A stretch of 64,000 nucleotides of DNA from Humulus lupulus (taxonomy: Eukaryota; Streptophyta; Magnoliopsida; Rosales; Cannabaceae): contig NC_084793.1 in the NCBI RefSeq assembly GCF_963169125.1, positions 225,788,360 to 225,852,359 on the forward strand. The letters run 5' to 3'. The notes beneath the pieces were generated by a model that saw only the letters and a program-made list of their open reading frames with translations, did not search any database and was not told the origin of the DNA. Positions 21,341 through 33,233 of the stretch are shown here, piece by piece (the stretch's first letter is position 1; the number at the start of each line of letters is the position of its first letter). A program made the translations under genes and the position numbers.

Positions 21341-21990
21341 TTAATGCACAAGACCAAGTAGTTCTTTGGCCCTATCACCCTTTGCAGAGAATGGACACTT
21401 GGTCAGTTTGCCTTCTAGACAAGATTCATAGACAGGTAATTCACCTAAGGTGAGTTCCCTCAAAGGTCCGTCCTTTTTAAGTCTTTGAATCCTATCATAG
21501 CCAATGTGACCTAGTCTCAAGTGCCATAAAAACGTCATATTATCGTTATTGGTCTTTTGGCGTTTATTGGTCTTAGGTTTAGCTACTTTGAATAAATCAT
21601 TATTAAGAGCGAGGGGTTCGTTAGGTCGCAGAATATAAAGCCGTTTTCCAAACATGCAATACTCAATTGTGATCCATTGAAATAAATAGATATATTAAAA
21701 CATGTGAAAGTCATAATAAATTGTTCTAATTGCAACATGGAAACTGAAATTAAATTTCTACTAAAATTCGTTATGAAAAAGACATCTTTTAAAATTAAAA
21801 ATTTATTTCCGAACTTCAGATGAGCTCTTCCTCTAGCTTGGACCACAACGAACGCTCTGTTCCCAACTCTAAGCTTTAAGCCGCCTTCGTTCACTTCCTC
21901 CCATGATTCAAGAAGCTGTAAAGAGTTACAAACATGGTTGGTAGATTCAGAATCAAGAATCCAAACGGATTTATCATCCTATAAAACACA
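21341..21990 (-). pseudogene. copia-2 protease and GAG-pre-integrase (broken)
   Basis: The aspartic protease that matures Gag-Pol. Its active-site region reads WILDSESTNHVC (about 21965-21930), where copia proteases have DSGAT: the conserved Gly is Glu. Next come the protease body (VGNRAFVVVQARGRAHLKF, NLISVSMLQLEQF) and the GAG-pre-integrase WHLRLGHIGYDRIQRL ... YESCLEGKLTKCPFS. Stops near 21975 and 21342 and a frame change near 21640 interrupt it. Confidence 0.87.
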
Positions 21991-22056
21991 TGTTTCCAAG
22001 ATAAATGAACTATAATCATTACCTTTATTTTTTGCTGCTAGAAACTATGGGCGATA

Positions 22057-22668
22057 TCATTTCCAATGCCCCTTCTCTTTCCAGTGAAAGTACTTATCTT
22101 TACCTTTCTTGTTTTTCTTGTTCTTCCCCTTAGGCGTCTGTGCACTTGGTTGTGCACTCGTCTTTGCAGCCTTTACAGGCTTGGGGTTGTTGTTTTGTCC
22201 ACCTTTCCTCTTGTTTCCAGCTTTCGAAGACGAAGCTTGGTTAGCTTCAGCCTTAGCTAGATCAGCAGCAACATCAATAGTCTCATTTTCACCTCCTTTA
22301 CTAGGTCCACCCATGATAGGTTCAATAATCTGAAGCTCGTTCATGAGATGCGTCAGACCATAGTTGAGTTGATCACGAACGTGCAGACACAATGCCATTC
22401 GAGCATTTACGGTGTCTTCACGTATGTGCGGAGACAGTGCTATCCAAGCATTTACCGTGCCATCACGAACGTGCGGACACAATGCTCATTCTGGGGATTC
22501 CTCAATCATGACGAACTCGGAGTTGTCACCAATCAACTCGATGTTGATATTCTGCTTCCAATTAAGGAAGTTTTCTCCAGTGAGTTTCTCCATCGAAAGT
22601 TGAGAAATGATGGGAGTAGACACAGACACTAACTTATAACTACAAATTACCAATAAAATAGAAATCAA
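22057..22668 (-). pseudogene. copia-2 gag, internally deleted
   Basis: Gag starts in the frame STPIISQLSMEKLTGENFLNWK (about 22640), typical of plant copia gag. It breaks at a stop near 22486 after EFVMIEESPE. The central UBN2-type capsid region is missing. It resumes with three 15-residue repeats (22490-22376), a Lys/Gly-rich basic linker and a degenerate zinc knuckle FHWKEKGHWK near 22060, where the expected Cys residues are Tyr and Trp. It could not form particles. Confidence 0.8.
22376..22490 (-). repeat. 45-bp tandem repeat in copia-2 gag
   Basis: Units start at 22376, 22421 and 22466, exactly 45 bp apart, each containing CGAACGTGCGGACA or a close variant. On the gag strand they encode 15-residue units such as HVRDGTVNA...ALC. 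Confidence 0.85.
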
Positions 22669-24984
22669 TCACATTTTCTCAATAAAACTTCTATTCACAC
22701 AAATTTCAAGAAATAGCACAACATATACAAAAATATGTAAGATATGAGAAAAAAATACCAAGAAAAACAATCATATCTCTATTTCTTTAGGTTTTTAGCT
22801 AATCTATGATATCCTTGTCCCGGTTGGCGAGAGTAAAAAATATGACTAGTTAAATAGAGTTGTAAACTCATTTAATAATGGACACCACTATTATCAACCT
22901 ACTATTCGATCAAAATAAGAAAAAAAAATCTCTTATTTTATGAGCTAGACTCACGGTTTCAATAATCATAGATTTAGTCATAGTAGTCACCGTAGAGGTG
23001 AGTCTAGTAGAATTTGACCTATAATTTTCTATCTTATGAAATCTAACCTTTTCAAAATAACTAATGAACACCTTCCGTAGGGGGACGAATCAAAGCGCCT
23101 TGAGGTTTCATTAAGCTATTGACTATGTTAAACCAACGGTGGAGATCGAATAAGTTTTTTAAAATAAGCTCATTTTTAAATTAAAAAAATAGTATTTTTA
23201 TTAATTATTTTTAGAAAATTAATGACTATGGTTTTCCCAAAAAAAAATTAAACAAATTAAATTTTTTAAAACCAAAGTCCTATAATTTCCTATTAATTCT
23301 AAAGTGTCACATTGAAACAAATCCAATTAATTTGTTGCTAATCAGTATTTAGGTTTAACTAATATAATGAACCTATACAATTAAGTCCAACTTAGGTAAA
23401 TAGGCCTTAAAAATTGGGCTTGTATGGAGGAGGGTTGGGTCCAGTATGTCGTTCCCACTACAAATGCCCCCTATCTTCCATACATGGTAAAAAAGACAGG
23501 AATTTAAACATTTGTTTTATTAATTGTTATTAATTGATTAAGCCCACTATAGTCATGCAAAACAAATGGGCCTTCACAAGTGGAATCACTCACAAGAGAA
23601 GAATTTAAACTTTACATTTTCTAATGCGCCCAAATAAAACCTATCATTTTATGAATATTTTATTTGGAAAAAACCATATATCTAACAAACATATGGACCT
23701 CTATATGCATCTAAACCCAATTGCAAAAATACCATATATAGTGCAAACAGACATGTTATAATTGGATTGGCCTAATCATGTTACTATATGAGCAATTCTA
23801 TGAATTTATGCAAAAATACCACTATTTATTTCATTTGCAAAAATACCACAATTAATTATCTAGAATTTATCAAAAATTCAAATTAATAAATTTTTTACAA
23901 AATAAGTCAATTTAAATTAAATTTATCAACAATTAGCAATAGTTAATTTAAATTTCATTTATCCATAATCAACTTGGTTTAGGTTAATTTAAAAAAAAAT
24001 ATTAATTTAATTTAAATAGGATTTATCAACAATGAACTAAAGTTAATTTAAATCCCATTTATTAAAAAAAATATGTTAATAATTGGCTGAAAAAAAATGA
24101 CATTTTTCAAAATTTAACCAATTTGAAATTTTAAAATCAATATCTTAACTGTTTTTCAAAAATATCTTGTGTTATTACAACTATAAGCAAATATTTTAAC
24201 CATTTTAAAAATATATATATAAATAGTTATAACAACCCTAAAATATCTCAAAACAGTTAAACAAATTCAAATATCCATAAAAATATCTAACTAACAATAT
24301 TCAACTCTCAAATAATTTAAATATTAAAAACTATAGAATAAAAAGATATTTATATTTTCAAATAAAGATTTAATAAAAATATCAAGAAATTAAAAGAAAA
24401 TATCTTAAATATTTGATATCTGATATCTTAATTATAATATTTTAAAATATTTAAGTTGTTAGTCTATTTTTAAATTTGAATTTGAATCTTTGTAGAAAAT
24501 ATCTAATTATTTAAATCTCAACTAACAAAAAAATTAAATTTTTTTTTTTTAAAATCATAAAACAAAAAAAGATATTTTTTGTTTTGATTATAAATAATAT
24601 ATTTCCACAAATTTTATTTTCTTTAATTTAAAAAAAAATAAAAATTTTTGGATGAATAGTACCCGTGGGTACTGTTCACCGTGGTTGGTGCGCGTGGGCG
24701 TGAGCGCACGCATGGGCAGCCAGGCCAAATTTTTCCAAAAAGTTTTTTTTGAGCAATTTTTTAAACCATAAGCATTTTATAATTAATTTTTAACATGTTT
24801 TACACAAAATAAAACATATATAAAAATTAATAGCATGGAAAACACAATAAAATAACCTGAAAATTGCTAAAATTTACATAAAATCAATATGCTTCATAAA
24901 AACATGAAAATCCATCCAATTATTCAAACACATCAAATAATCCAATTTTTAACATGTTCATGCATGAAAATAAAGATTACCAAA
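22669..24984 (-). other. copia-2 untranslated leader (AT-rich)
   Basis: 2.3 kb between primer site and gag with no coding potential: long A/T tracts and a short GC-rich island at 24655-24730 containing a near-palindrome. Long AT-rich leaders are seen in some plant copia families. copia-3 has a comparable leader of about 1.95 kb. Confidence 0.7.
24651..24680. repeat. Inverted repeat in the copia-2 leader
   Basis: Arms 24651-24664 and 24667-24680 pair at 12 of 14 positions around AGTACCC-GT-GGGTACT, about 320 bp from the primer site. It could fold in RNA or serve as a dimer contact. Confidence 0.6.
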
Positions 24985-24997
24985 GGCTCTGAGGCCA
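24985..24997 (-). other. copia-2 primer binding site (initiator-Met type)
   Basis: Minus-strand TGGCCTCAGAGCC, two bases from the 5' LTR; it differs from the usual plant TGGTATCAGAGCC at two positions. Confidence 0.75.
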
Positions 24998-24999
24998 GT

Positions 25000-26867
25000 T
25001 GTTAGGAAACTTATACAAGATCTTTATTTATTTTCATGTATATCTAATATCGAACAAATTAATACGAGATAGCCTAAAACATGTTTCTAAAATTGAATTC
25101 AAAGAGAAACAATGAATAGAATACTTACAGTATATGCAGCGGAATGAAAGAGTCCTTCCTTCAGTTTCTCTAACTCTTGTATCTTCTCTGTCGCAGAGTA
25201 TTATCAAGAAACTGAACCGATCTTCTACTTTCTTCACAGCCTTCCAATGTAGCCTTAGAATCACCTAAACTAGTGTGGGAAATTCTCAACACATGAGATA
25301 GATATAGAGAGAAGAAGAGAAAATAACAAAGAGGCTTAGAAAAGGACTTGTGTTTAGAGAGAATCTAAAACTATAAGAAAACCAGTGATTAAACTTATAT
25401 GTCGTCTCAGAAATCTTAACTTTTGACTTCTCTCTAAGAACTCCTTTTATAGACTCAATTAGGCCATTTAATTTAATTAAAAATCAATAAAATAATAGCC
25501 ATTTTAAACCCCTAGGTCGAAATTATCATGAGCTTTAGGCCCGTGAAATTTCTCATTTGATTAAAAGCCCATTGGACTTAAAATCAAGGCTTGTATTATT
25601 TTCTATTGATTTAATTAATTAAATAATCATTTAAATCCTTTATCAAATTAATTATTTATAATTTGAACATTGATTTAAACTTATTTATTAATTTAGATAC
25701 CAATTTATCTTAATTAATAAATCTGCCATAATTTCTCTTTTCTTCTCTAAATTACATAACTCTGTGAAGCTATCCAAAATTGACATGGTCAACTTTGATA
25801 ATTTTAATTGATGATTAAATCAATTAATTGAGACTATCTAGATGATTTTATCCAAGGTACAATGGGGACCATGAGCCTATGAAATCAAGCTTCAATAAGT
25901 TATCATAAAGCTAACAAATAAATTTACTAACTTATTAATTCCTCGTGACTCCACTATAGACTCGGAATTGCACTCTTGAATTGATAGAACGCTCTATAAC
26001 AAGTATAGATACGCTATTAATTATCCATTGTTACAACCATAATTGTCACTCAATCCTCTATAGACGGTCTACAATGAGATAGGACTAAAATACTGTTTTA
26101 CCCCTCATTGTATTTTATCCTTAAAACACTTAGTTCCTTGTAAATGATATTTCAGTAAACTAATTTAACTAATGAAATGAGATCTCTATCATTTAACACC
26201 TTGAACCAAACTAAAAAGAAACCATCGTTTCACGTCTTCATCAGAAGCTATAGATGTTCATATCTATGATTAACACTCCCACTCAATTATACTATCGAGT
26301 TCCCAAGATGTAAGTATGGGCTAGATCGTAGGGTAAGCTGGTAACGAACAAGTCAAAGAACTCAAATAATACAATTAGTTAGAATACTAACCACTCAGAA
26401 TTGAGATTGAATTGACCTATGGTCAACTATATGATATGACTAGAATAGATAATAATGGTATGTTTACTTATCTTATCAACTGTCAATATCGGTCCAGTCC
26501 GATGTAACAAATACATCTGATCTTATCTACTTTGCTAATGTTCTGGAAAGAACATAACACTGTAATGTGTAAGTAGATCATATCGTAGATTGGCAAGTCA
26601 GTGTAAATCCAGTGCACTGACTAATCTTAGGACTAATTTATTTTGAACATATAATCATATTTATATTCCACTGTGATTACGTCACTATAAATAAGATTAG
26701 CTATATGCTCGGGATTTAATAGAAGTATATATTAAACAAATAATCATGAAAATAAAACATGTGAGCAAAGTGATTGACCAAGTCAAAAAATGATTTCTAT
26801 TCTTTTATTGATAATAAAATGAGATTACAAAGAATTTGGGTTTTAATTAGGGCATAAGACCCCAATG
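25000..26867 (-). repeat. copia-2 5' LTR
   Basis: 1868 bp, plus-strand start TGTTAGGAAAC; the end reads CCCCAATG where the partner has CCCCAACA. Nearly identical to 17036-18863. Confidence 0.93.
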
Positions 26868-26872
26868 CATGC

Positions 26873-27426
26873 ATATCGTCTCTATCCTTGACATTCTAGT
26901 CTTGAGCATTGCCACGCTAGTTGTTTAGGTGTTCCCGCAGATAAGGGTCATTTCTCGGCCTTACTCCTTCTCAAAGCTGGTTGGAGGTTTAGGGGGTCGC
27001 TCCGCCCGGGTCCATGATCTCTCAGGGATTTGTTGTGCCCTCAAGTTCGCCATTATTTCTGCTGGTGAGTAGCTGATTGCTCTGCCCCATCTTCGTTCAC
27101 GGGATGCAGCCATTCTAGGGAGTCTTTGCGACCTCAAGCTGCTATGAGGAGTGTCCCTTCAAAGGTGAGGGTCACCTCTCTCTGACGTCTTTCCATGTCC
27201 TATCATTGAGCAGCTATCTCAGCTACCGTAGCGGTGATCACGACACACAGATGTGCCATTTGTTCTCTTAGGGTGGCGATATCCTCTTGGGATGCTTCCA
27301 GCTGTTGGGGGATGTGGTTGCCATTGCCTTCTTCTAGTTTCTCACGAGAGTTTTCCTCAACGTTCTTCGAAGGATTCAGTGGGGCCTCAAGGCATTTTCT
27401 TTGGATAGACCATGCCTAGGCGCCAT
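26873..27426 (-). pseudogene. Tat-B gag start (broken, truncated)
   Basis: The minus-strand ATG at 27426 (MAPRHGLSKEN) lies 63 bp after the primer site, as in Tat-A. A TGA 16 codons in, a frame change, then an acidic helical stretch (LEASQEDIATLREQMAHL) and two stops near 27205. The remainder (RRQREVT...) runs to the copia-2 junction at 26873. The capsid domain is not visible. Confidence 0.7.
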
Positions 27427-27488
27427 GAACAGCAAGGGAGTAGGCAACCTTGGATGGTAGGTGATGAGATCCCACTCTAAGACTCTCA

Positions 27489-27506
27489 CTCTCAATGAAA
27501 GCACCA
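27489..27506 (-). other. Tat-B primer binding site
   Basis: Minus-strand TGGTGCTTTCATTGAGAG, identical to the Tat-A site and also separated from the LTR by TTT. Confidence 0.8.
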
Positions 27507-27509
27507 AAA

Positions 27510-28408
27510 TGTTGACTCATTTTTTTATCAACTTGCACAGAGAAATGAATGAATAGTTGTTTTGTGTGTAAAATTCGGAGTGGAATCTTTGCTATGAATA
27601 GTGAACCAAAGAAAGAGAAATAGATGCGATAATATATGAAAGAAACAAATGTCTATAGTAGTTTGGCCCCAAATAGATGAGCTTTGAGATCTCAAGAACA
27701 AGTACATTGAGTTAGATCTTGTTCTTGGGGCAATTACAACCCTGGAGAATGAGAGCACTCTTGAGGATTAATAGTTACTGACTTAATGAGCCAACTAGCC
27801 AGATCCAGCCGAATCCCCCTATTGCATCTTGATTTGCACTATTTATAGCTGTGGAGATGGGAAGAGCTAATGGTGGTAACTTGTTTCCCGATCAGGCTAA
27901 TTTGTGGTATACTTGGATGAAGGTAGGTTTTTATCTAACCCAAAATGGTAATCCGACGTGTCCTGTTCATGAAGGGGTTGAAGGCGCACTCTGGTGTGGA
28001 AGAAGGCTTGGGTGGCAAGGGCCACTAGCAAGAAACGAGGATCCCCTGCGATCAGGTAAGGCTTCTGCTGACCAGCAAGGACATCTGGCGACTAGCTGGG
28101 ACTTGTGGTGTGCACTTGATTGGCTAATGCGACTGGCTAGGGCGATTGGCTAGTGCAACTAGCTAGGACTTCTTCGTTTGGTGGTTAGTGATTGGCTAGG
28201 GCCTTTGGCAACCACTTGACTTCGCTTGATGGGAGGAGTTGATTTGTGCTGGTGAGATAATTTTTTGCCTAAGTGACGAGGGAATGAAGGGGGTCATCGT
28301 CCTAGGTGAGCGACGGTGACTGTGGCGTCTTGCCACTTCACTACTTGTTTTGACACATCATCGGCTCTACGAGCCGCCATGTGGCAATGCCAAAATTTGG
28401 GCATAACA
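27510..28408 (-). repeat. Tat-B 5' LTR
   Basis: 899 bp; plus strand begins TGTTGACTC and ends GGGCATAACA (minus-strand start TGTTATGCCCAAATTTTGGC, resembling TGTTATCCCCAAAATTTG of Tat-A). U3 contains degenerate repeats of GACTGGCTAGGGC type (28060-28200), a counterpart of the GACCAGTC repeats in Tat-A. Confidence 0.82.
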
Positions 28409-28957
28409 TCTTAATATAATAATTAGTTATTTTTATATTATATGATGTAATCTTATTGTTTAAGATACATTTTGGTAACCTTCAAGCTTACTTCAAAACT
28501 AATGGGTTGCCATAAAGTATAGCAAGTTACCATATTTAGTAAATGGTTCTATTTAGTACACTAGACAGTATTTTTAATATATATATATATATATGTATGT
28601 ATATAATACACATTTTAGTAATTATGTTTTTTACATGTAAATTATAGAGGTATTCTAATAACCAAGCAAAAAAGAAACTTACAAGTTACCTTAAAATCAT
28701 AGCAAAGTAATGCACATTTTTTATTACTTACAATGTAAATAAGATATTGATTGGTTACTTTTTCATAAAGAGCTTAATTTTTTTTTTGTCAAAAATACTG
28801 AATTGGATTAAGATTAATGTTCATAAGTACAAATAGGATGGGGGAACTCTTCCATCCAAGAAAGTACATTGCTAGCCTAAGGGTATGCTTAGCCAATCCA
28901 TGAGTCGTGAAATTCCATTTTTCTTAATTAATTACCAAGTAATTAACAACTTATTTT
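28409..28957. other. AT-rich stretch, nothing recognised
   Basis: Between the Tat-B LTR and the Tat-C LTR. Contains a short (AT)n run at about 28579-28594. No gene, repeat family or terminal motif that I can support. It may be older host or unrecognised element DNA. Confidence 0.4.
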
Positions 28958-29941
28958 AATTGTGGAAATGTAATAAGCAGATGGATCAAACACACTATCT
29001 GATTAATCACTTTAGAATGGTGATGAATCAGATTTAAACAGTCAAACCACAAGAACATAAAAAATAACACAATAGTATTTTACATGGTTCGGTTGCCCTA
29101 GTCCATGGATCCACGCTCAGAGAAGAAAACTTATTAGTATAGATCACAAATACAAAATCAATGACTTATACAAGATTAGACCCCCTCTATATCATTGTCG
29201 CACTCTTTTGTATTTCAATACCAATCTTGTTTATGCAAGAATCAACTCTTCACTCGAACTCCCTTCGATGATGATTGATCGCTTTCTTCCTCCTCCCGAA
29301 GAAAGACTTTGATCAACTCTTCTCCTGAAGATTGTAGAAGTAATCATAATCAAAATTATACATCGAATCCTAAAGACTAAAGGGTATCAACAAACAGTGC
29401 AACATGCACTCAAAGAAAAGACTAAGTATTTCCACTCTCAATCTCACAAAATACAAACTTCACTCTTCAAATAAAAATTACATTCATGGTCAATGAAGAG
29501 ATCAACCTTTATTGGATGCAAAAGCTTCTATTTGTAACATCCAGAAGTCCACATTTCACAGCCCACAAAATCAGAGATGAGAATATCCCTGAATGGAAAG
29601 TCTGTCGGATCTGTCGGAATCCCAGATTGCTCGGCCTGCTAGGGAATTAGACAGATCATCATGTACTTGGACAAACTTAGGCAATTAGCGAGCTGAATGC
29701 ACACTATGCGAGGTAGAAATTTCTAGGCTAAATTGACCTGAATACTTGGGTGTTCGAGATGTGACCATGCAACATAAGGATCTGGCTAAGTGATTTCCTT
29801 GATATCTATTCGACTTGGGCTTGACTCGAACTACCCTTTTTGGAACTTGTAACACGTTCTTGGGACTGTATAATCTTCATCAAACGCTTGCCAGGTGTAC
29901 CGCAAAGAAGACACGCCAGCTCATGTTTTTTAGGTACAACA
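28958..29941 (-). repeat. Tat-C 3' LTR (outer border uncertain)
   Basis: The inner end is clear: plus strand ...AGGTACAACA next to the polypurine tract (minus-strand start TGTTGTACC). It includes ACATGGTTCGGTTGCCC near 29083, a wording common in plant LTRs. There is no second copy in the window to confirm the left border. Confidence 0.5.
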
Positions 29942-29957
29942 TTTGCCCCCAAAGCCT
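29942..29957 (-). other. Tat-C polypurine tract
   Basis: Minus-strand AGGCTTTGGGGGCAAA directly before the LTR, like ACTTGGGGGGCAAA in Tat-A. Confidence 0.7.
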
Positions 29958-30210
29958 CTGCTCGTGTATGACGTCACCCCTACTATTGAAAAACATAGTA
30001 GATGCTTTTCCACTTTTGTCATGGGAAATGTGCCCACCTACCCTCTCTAGTATTGGACACATGTCTCATTTATATAGGCGTCTATTCAGCTTTTCGAGTA
30101 CAGTGACAATTGCCTCGTCACTTTTTTGCCACCATTTTGTCTATTTTATTTTAGCCATTCGATCTAAAATTTCTTCGATTGAACGACTCTAGATCTCCAT
30201 CAGCTTAGTC

Positions 30211-30220
30211 TATATATAAT
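30211..30220 (+). promoter_or_regulatory. Candidate TATA box of the Tat-C antisense gene
   Basis: TATATATAAT 270 bp inside the 3' LTR, followed by a CT-rich leader typical of plant 5' UTRs (30240-30300) and then the antisense coding region. AACTGTAAGAAAG at 30376 could be a donor of a leader intron. Confidence 0.55.
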
Positions 30221-30627
30221 CCCTCTTAATTGATCCTTATCACCTTTTCACCTTTTGCCAAAAACTCTCTTTCTCTCTCATTTTTCCCTCACCTTTCAGA
30301 AACCTCCTGGTAGCTTAATCTACAGATTCATCGACTTAATCTCTTCAGTCCTTCGAGTTTCAATCTTTGATCAGAACTGTAAGAAAGTTTTATCCTTCAC
30401 TACAAATTTATACATTTTTTTGCTATATTTTTTCTTGAAAGTTTCTGTATGGTTATTGTTCCACGTACTGGTTTTATACAAGACTTTTGGCTTGTATATT
30501 AATGTTTTCCAAGGAGAATATATGTTTAGTAATTGCAAGGGTACTGAGAGAATAAAGTAGGCAAGTTTTCTGGGCATTTTCTTGGTTTTTGGGGTCAAAA
30601 TAAAGAACAAATTAGGATATTTTAAGG

Positions 30628-32212
30628 ATGATTTCTAGGTTTTTAACCCAAGGCCAGAAAGCAATGAGGACTCCCATTCCCCACTTTGGGACAATGGTGG
30701 AAAGAGAGGTTAAGGTATCTACCGATAGCTTTTACGAGGTTGAGCGGATCGTGTCTAGGATAACCTCCATGCCCCAGGTCAATGTCATAATGAGAGGCCA
30801 TGGCATCCAGACGAACTCAAAATTTTATGCTCGCCCAAAATTTGAAGGAGAGCGGAGTTGCACTCCCCTAGAAGACAACTTTAGGGCTTGGAGTGACGAA
30901 CATCTAAAGGCGGGGGAATTTTTAACATTGAGAACATATTTTTTAGATTTTCTGAATTACGTGAAGTTATCTCCATTTCAACTCCCCCCAAATGCATATC
31001 ACCTCCTTGTAGGGTTAAAATATGTATTTCTTAAAAATGAATGGGAGGATCTTACCCTAGAGGAGATCCTCTATTTTTTCTGCCTTAAGGCGAACCCCAA
31101 TACCAAATCCAGGGACAACCCCAATAGCTTCTATCGTTCAAAAGGACCAATACTTAAAGCTCGCTTTCGTCTTCCTCGAGAAAAAAGACTGGCGAGTAAT
31201 AATAATAGATGCCAATATGTTGGCCTACAAGTTTACTGGGGACAACCAATCTCTTATATTTCGATATCATGGCCCTCCTAAAAAGGGGGCCCTCACCATT
31301 GTTGAGGAGGTCGAGGAGGAAGAAGAGATCACACCCTTAGTGCACAGACGCCCTTCACACGGCGGTCTGTGGGGGGGGGGGGGGGGCAGGTCTGGCTCAA
31401 TCGCGGGCAACAGCCAACATCTCTAGCCAAAGTAACGATGAAACCAATATTAATCAGGCTACTTCCAACTTCATGCTAGCTCGACATGACTCGAAGACGA
31501 TCATGACCAGACACCTTGAGGATCCAGATAAAAATGTCACCATCAAACAACGTGTCGACCTTCTAGTTCCCCATCACGAACTGAGTCTCCCTAAGATGAA
31601 AATAGTTGTAGATAACACTTTACATATTAGGAGTGCCATTTTTGAGCAATACGACACATTTATCTTACCTGGTATACCTTTGACTCTTGGGTCACTTTTT
31701 CCCATCTCTATGCATCTAGAGTATGATCTGAGCTTAGATGATAAGCTTGAGTTTGAAATAGTGTCTAAGATTGTTCTGCTTGAGTCTCCTCCACCCCCAT
31801 TTTTCCAAGAATTAGTCACTCCTCCATTAGTTAGCCCGATCCTTAATCCGGATTTGATTATTATAGTCTCCTCCTCTAGTTCGAAGGTTAGGATTTTCTT
31901 CTTTACTTGTTGCTTTCCAAGTTTGATTAAAGTTTATATAATCCTCTCTTGATTACTTTGCAGAGGAAAACATGAGCGACCTAACAAAAACCATCATTAA
32001 CTCTGGTTTGGCCATAAAAAGGCAGAGACTACTGAAGAAGATCGTGTCTAAGGTCGGAGGTTCTTCTATAGTGGCCCAACCTAAGGGCAAGAAGCTACCT
32101 TTGTCTTTGCCCTGAGCTCAAAAGGAGACCACAGTCACGGTTACAGATGGTCCTCCTCCAGCTCCCCAAGCTAATCCTCCCAGAGTCGACGCATCGTAGA
32201 TGCCACTGTCTT
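30628..32212 (+). pseudogene. Tat-C antisense gene (aORF), Transposase_28/gypsy-type family
   Basis: The best-preserved antisense gene. The domain (about 30640-31200) contains YFLDFLNYVKLSPFQLPPNA, then a Trp-Glu patch and YFFCLKANPNTK, matching the Tat-A pattern SPFQ-x2-PN ... F/NPS/NT. After a frame change near 31170 it continues with FTGDNQSLIFRYHGPP and an acidic linker (EEVEEEEE), interrupted by a 16-G run (31371-31386). An exon at 31473-31886 follows. A 77-bp intron (31887-31963, GTTAGG...TTTGCAG) precedes a last exon with RQRLLKKIVSKVGG, in which a TGA lies near 32113. The last part is cut off by the copia-3 LTR. Start chosen: first ATG of the domain frame. Function unknown. Confidence 0.7.
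31371..31386 (+). repeat. Poly-G run of 16 bases
   Basis: Homopolymer inside the Tat-C antisense gene, likely a site of length error or slippage. Confidence 0.9.
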
Positions 32213-32270
32213 GGCGCTCCAAAACTTGTCTCAAAACATCCTCAAATGCTCCCAATTTTTCTGGGTACTA

Positions 32271-33218
32271 TTACATACTCCAAAGAAACACTTTAGACCA
32301 AAAAAGATGATTTATATTAATTCCATGATTACTCCACTATAAATATGGAATTTCACTCTAAGCATTTATATAATTATATTTATAGAGTTTCTCTTGTAGT
32401 CCATTGATAAAATCAATAAATGTAGTTATGTCCTCCATTTATTGGTTCGTTAATTAGAGCTGGTCAAAATTACTGTTTTACCATTCTAATTACCTCTTGA
32501 TCCTTAAGTACCATTAATTCACCAGCGAATAATTAATCTATAATCAAATTATAGATTTGAGCTCAATAACTATTTAGTTCCAGAATTAACCCTTAAGGGA
32601 ACCAATATTCGACTCGTTAGGAAAGTATGAATTCAATTATTGTAATTCATGTTCCCAGCCATTCATGATATTGAATCTCCAAAACAAAATTCATTAGCCT
32701 CATTATACTAAGAAACCTTAACAAGTGGATCAAAAGATCCAATAAACACAAACAGGATTTCATGAATACTCAAGATTTACACTAATGTACAAATGATCAT
32801 CTATTATGATAAGAATCAAATCTTTATGTCAAACGGTAAGTTTATAAAGATAATTAATTCTTATCGGTCTAATCATATGTAATCTCTATTATATACAACA
32901 CCTTTACTAAGATGTCTATCCACATCAGTAATCCGATTCTAGATAACTTGCATCCCGTATGCTTAGCAAACAACACTAGTGACCATTCATTAAAGATTTC
33001 TTACTTTAATATGTTACTGACAATTTTATTCATTATATATGATCTTAATTCTCTCATACTAATACAAGATCTTATTTTCATTAATGAATAAGGAATTTTC
33101 TTGATATTACCATATAATTAATTCAAAATATTATTATAATATCCCAATATAATAAAATGTTCTTTTTATTTAATTCAATAAAATGTCTTTACATGCTTTT
33201 AGGGCATTAATCCTAACA
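32271..33218 (-). repeat. copia-3 3' LTR, truncated
   Basis: About 950 bp matching the right part (about 50060-51208) of the 5' LTR and ending TCCTAACA. The outer 1.1-1.3 kb is missing where it meets the Tat-C gene. Confidence 0.85.
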
Positions 33219-33233
33219 ATCTCCCACTTGCCC
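33219..33233 (-). other. copia-3 polypurine tract
   Basis: Minus-strand GGGCAAGTGGGAGAT abuts the LTR. Confidence 0.8.

Larger units (their letters stand above)
17036..26867 (-). mobile_element. copia-2: Ty1/copia element with two LTRs
   Basis: 9832 bp inserted in Tat-B with CATGC on both sides (17031-17035 and 26868-26872). The minus-strand order is 5' LTR (26867-25000), initiator-Met-like primer site, a 2.3-kb AT-rich leader, gag, protease, integrase, RT, RNase H, polypurine tract, 3' LTR (18863-17036). This is the standard Ty1/copia order, with integrase before RT. All coding parts carry stops or deletions. Confidence 0.93.
13849..28408 (-). mobile_element. Tat-B: truncated Tat-type Ty3/gypsy element, split by copia-2
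   Basis: Read on the minus strand: 5' LTR (28408-27510), primer site, gag start, then copia-2 (26867-17036), RT, and finally an antisense gene on the plus strand. The left end is cut inside the antisense gene at 13849, so the 3' LTR is missing. Gag, protease and part of RT are shortened: only about 1.1 kb lies between RT and the gag start once copia-2 is removed. Primer site and spacing equal those of Tat-A. Confidence 0.8.
28958..32270 (-). mobile_element. Tat-C: fragment of a Tat-type element (3' LTR and antisense gene)
   Basis: Read on the minus strand, the fragment ends in a 3' LTR (inner border at 29941) preceded by a G-rich polypurine tract. Inside lies a plus-strand gene of the same family as the Tat-A aORF. 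No gag or pol remains; it is cut at about 32270 by the copia-3 LTR remnant. The outer LTR border (about 28958) is a guess based on a TG start and the change in sequence character. Confidence 0.6.

Noticed and set aside
28441..28620. Short AT-repeat region as a promoter or origin.
   Set aside because: Only generic AT richness and a short (AT)n run; nothing specific.
30255..30610. Hydrophobic plus-strand frame of 101 codons and its minus-strand partner before the Tat-C antisense gene.
   Set aside because: T-rich leader sequence gives Phe/Leu-rich frames by chance; better read as a 5' leader with a possible intron.
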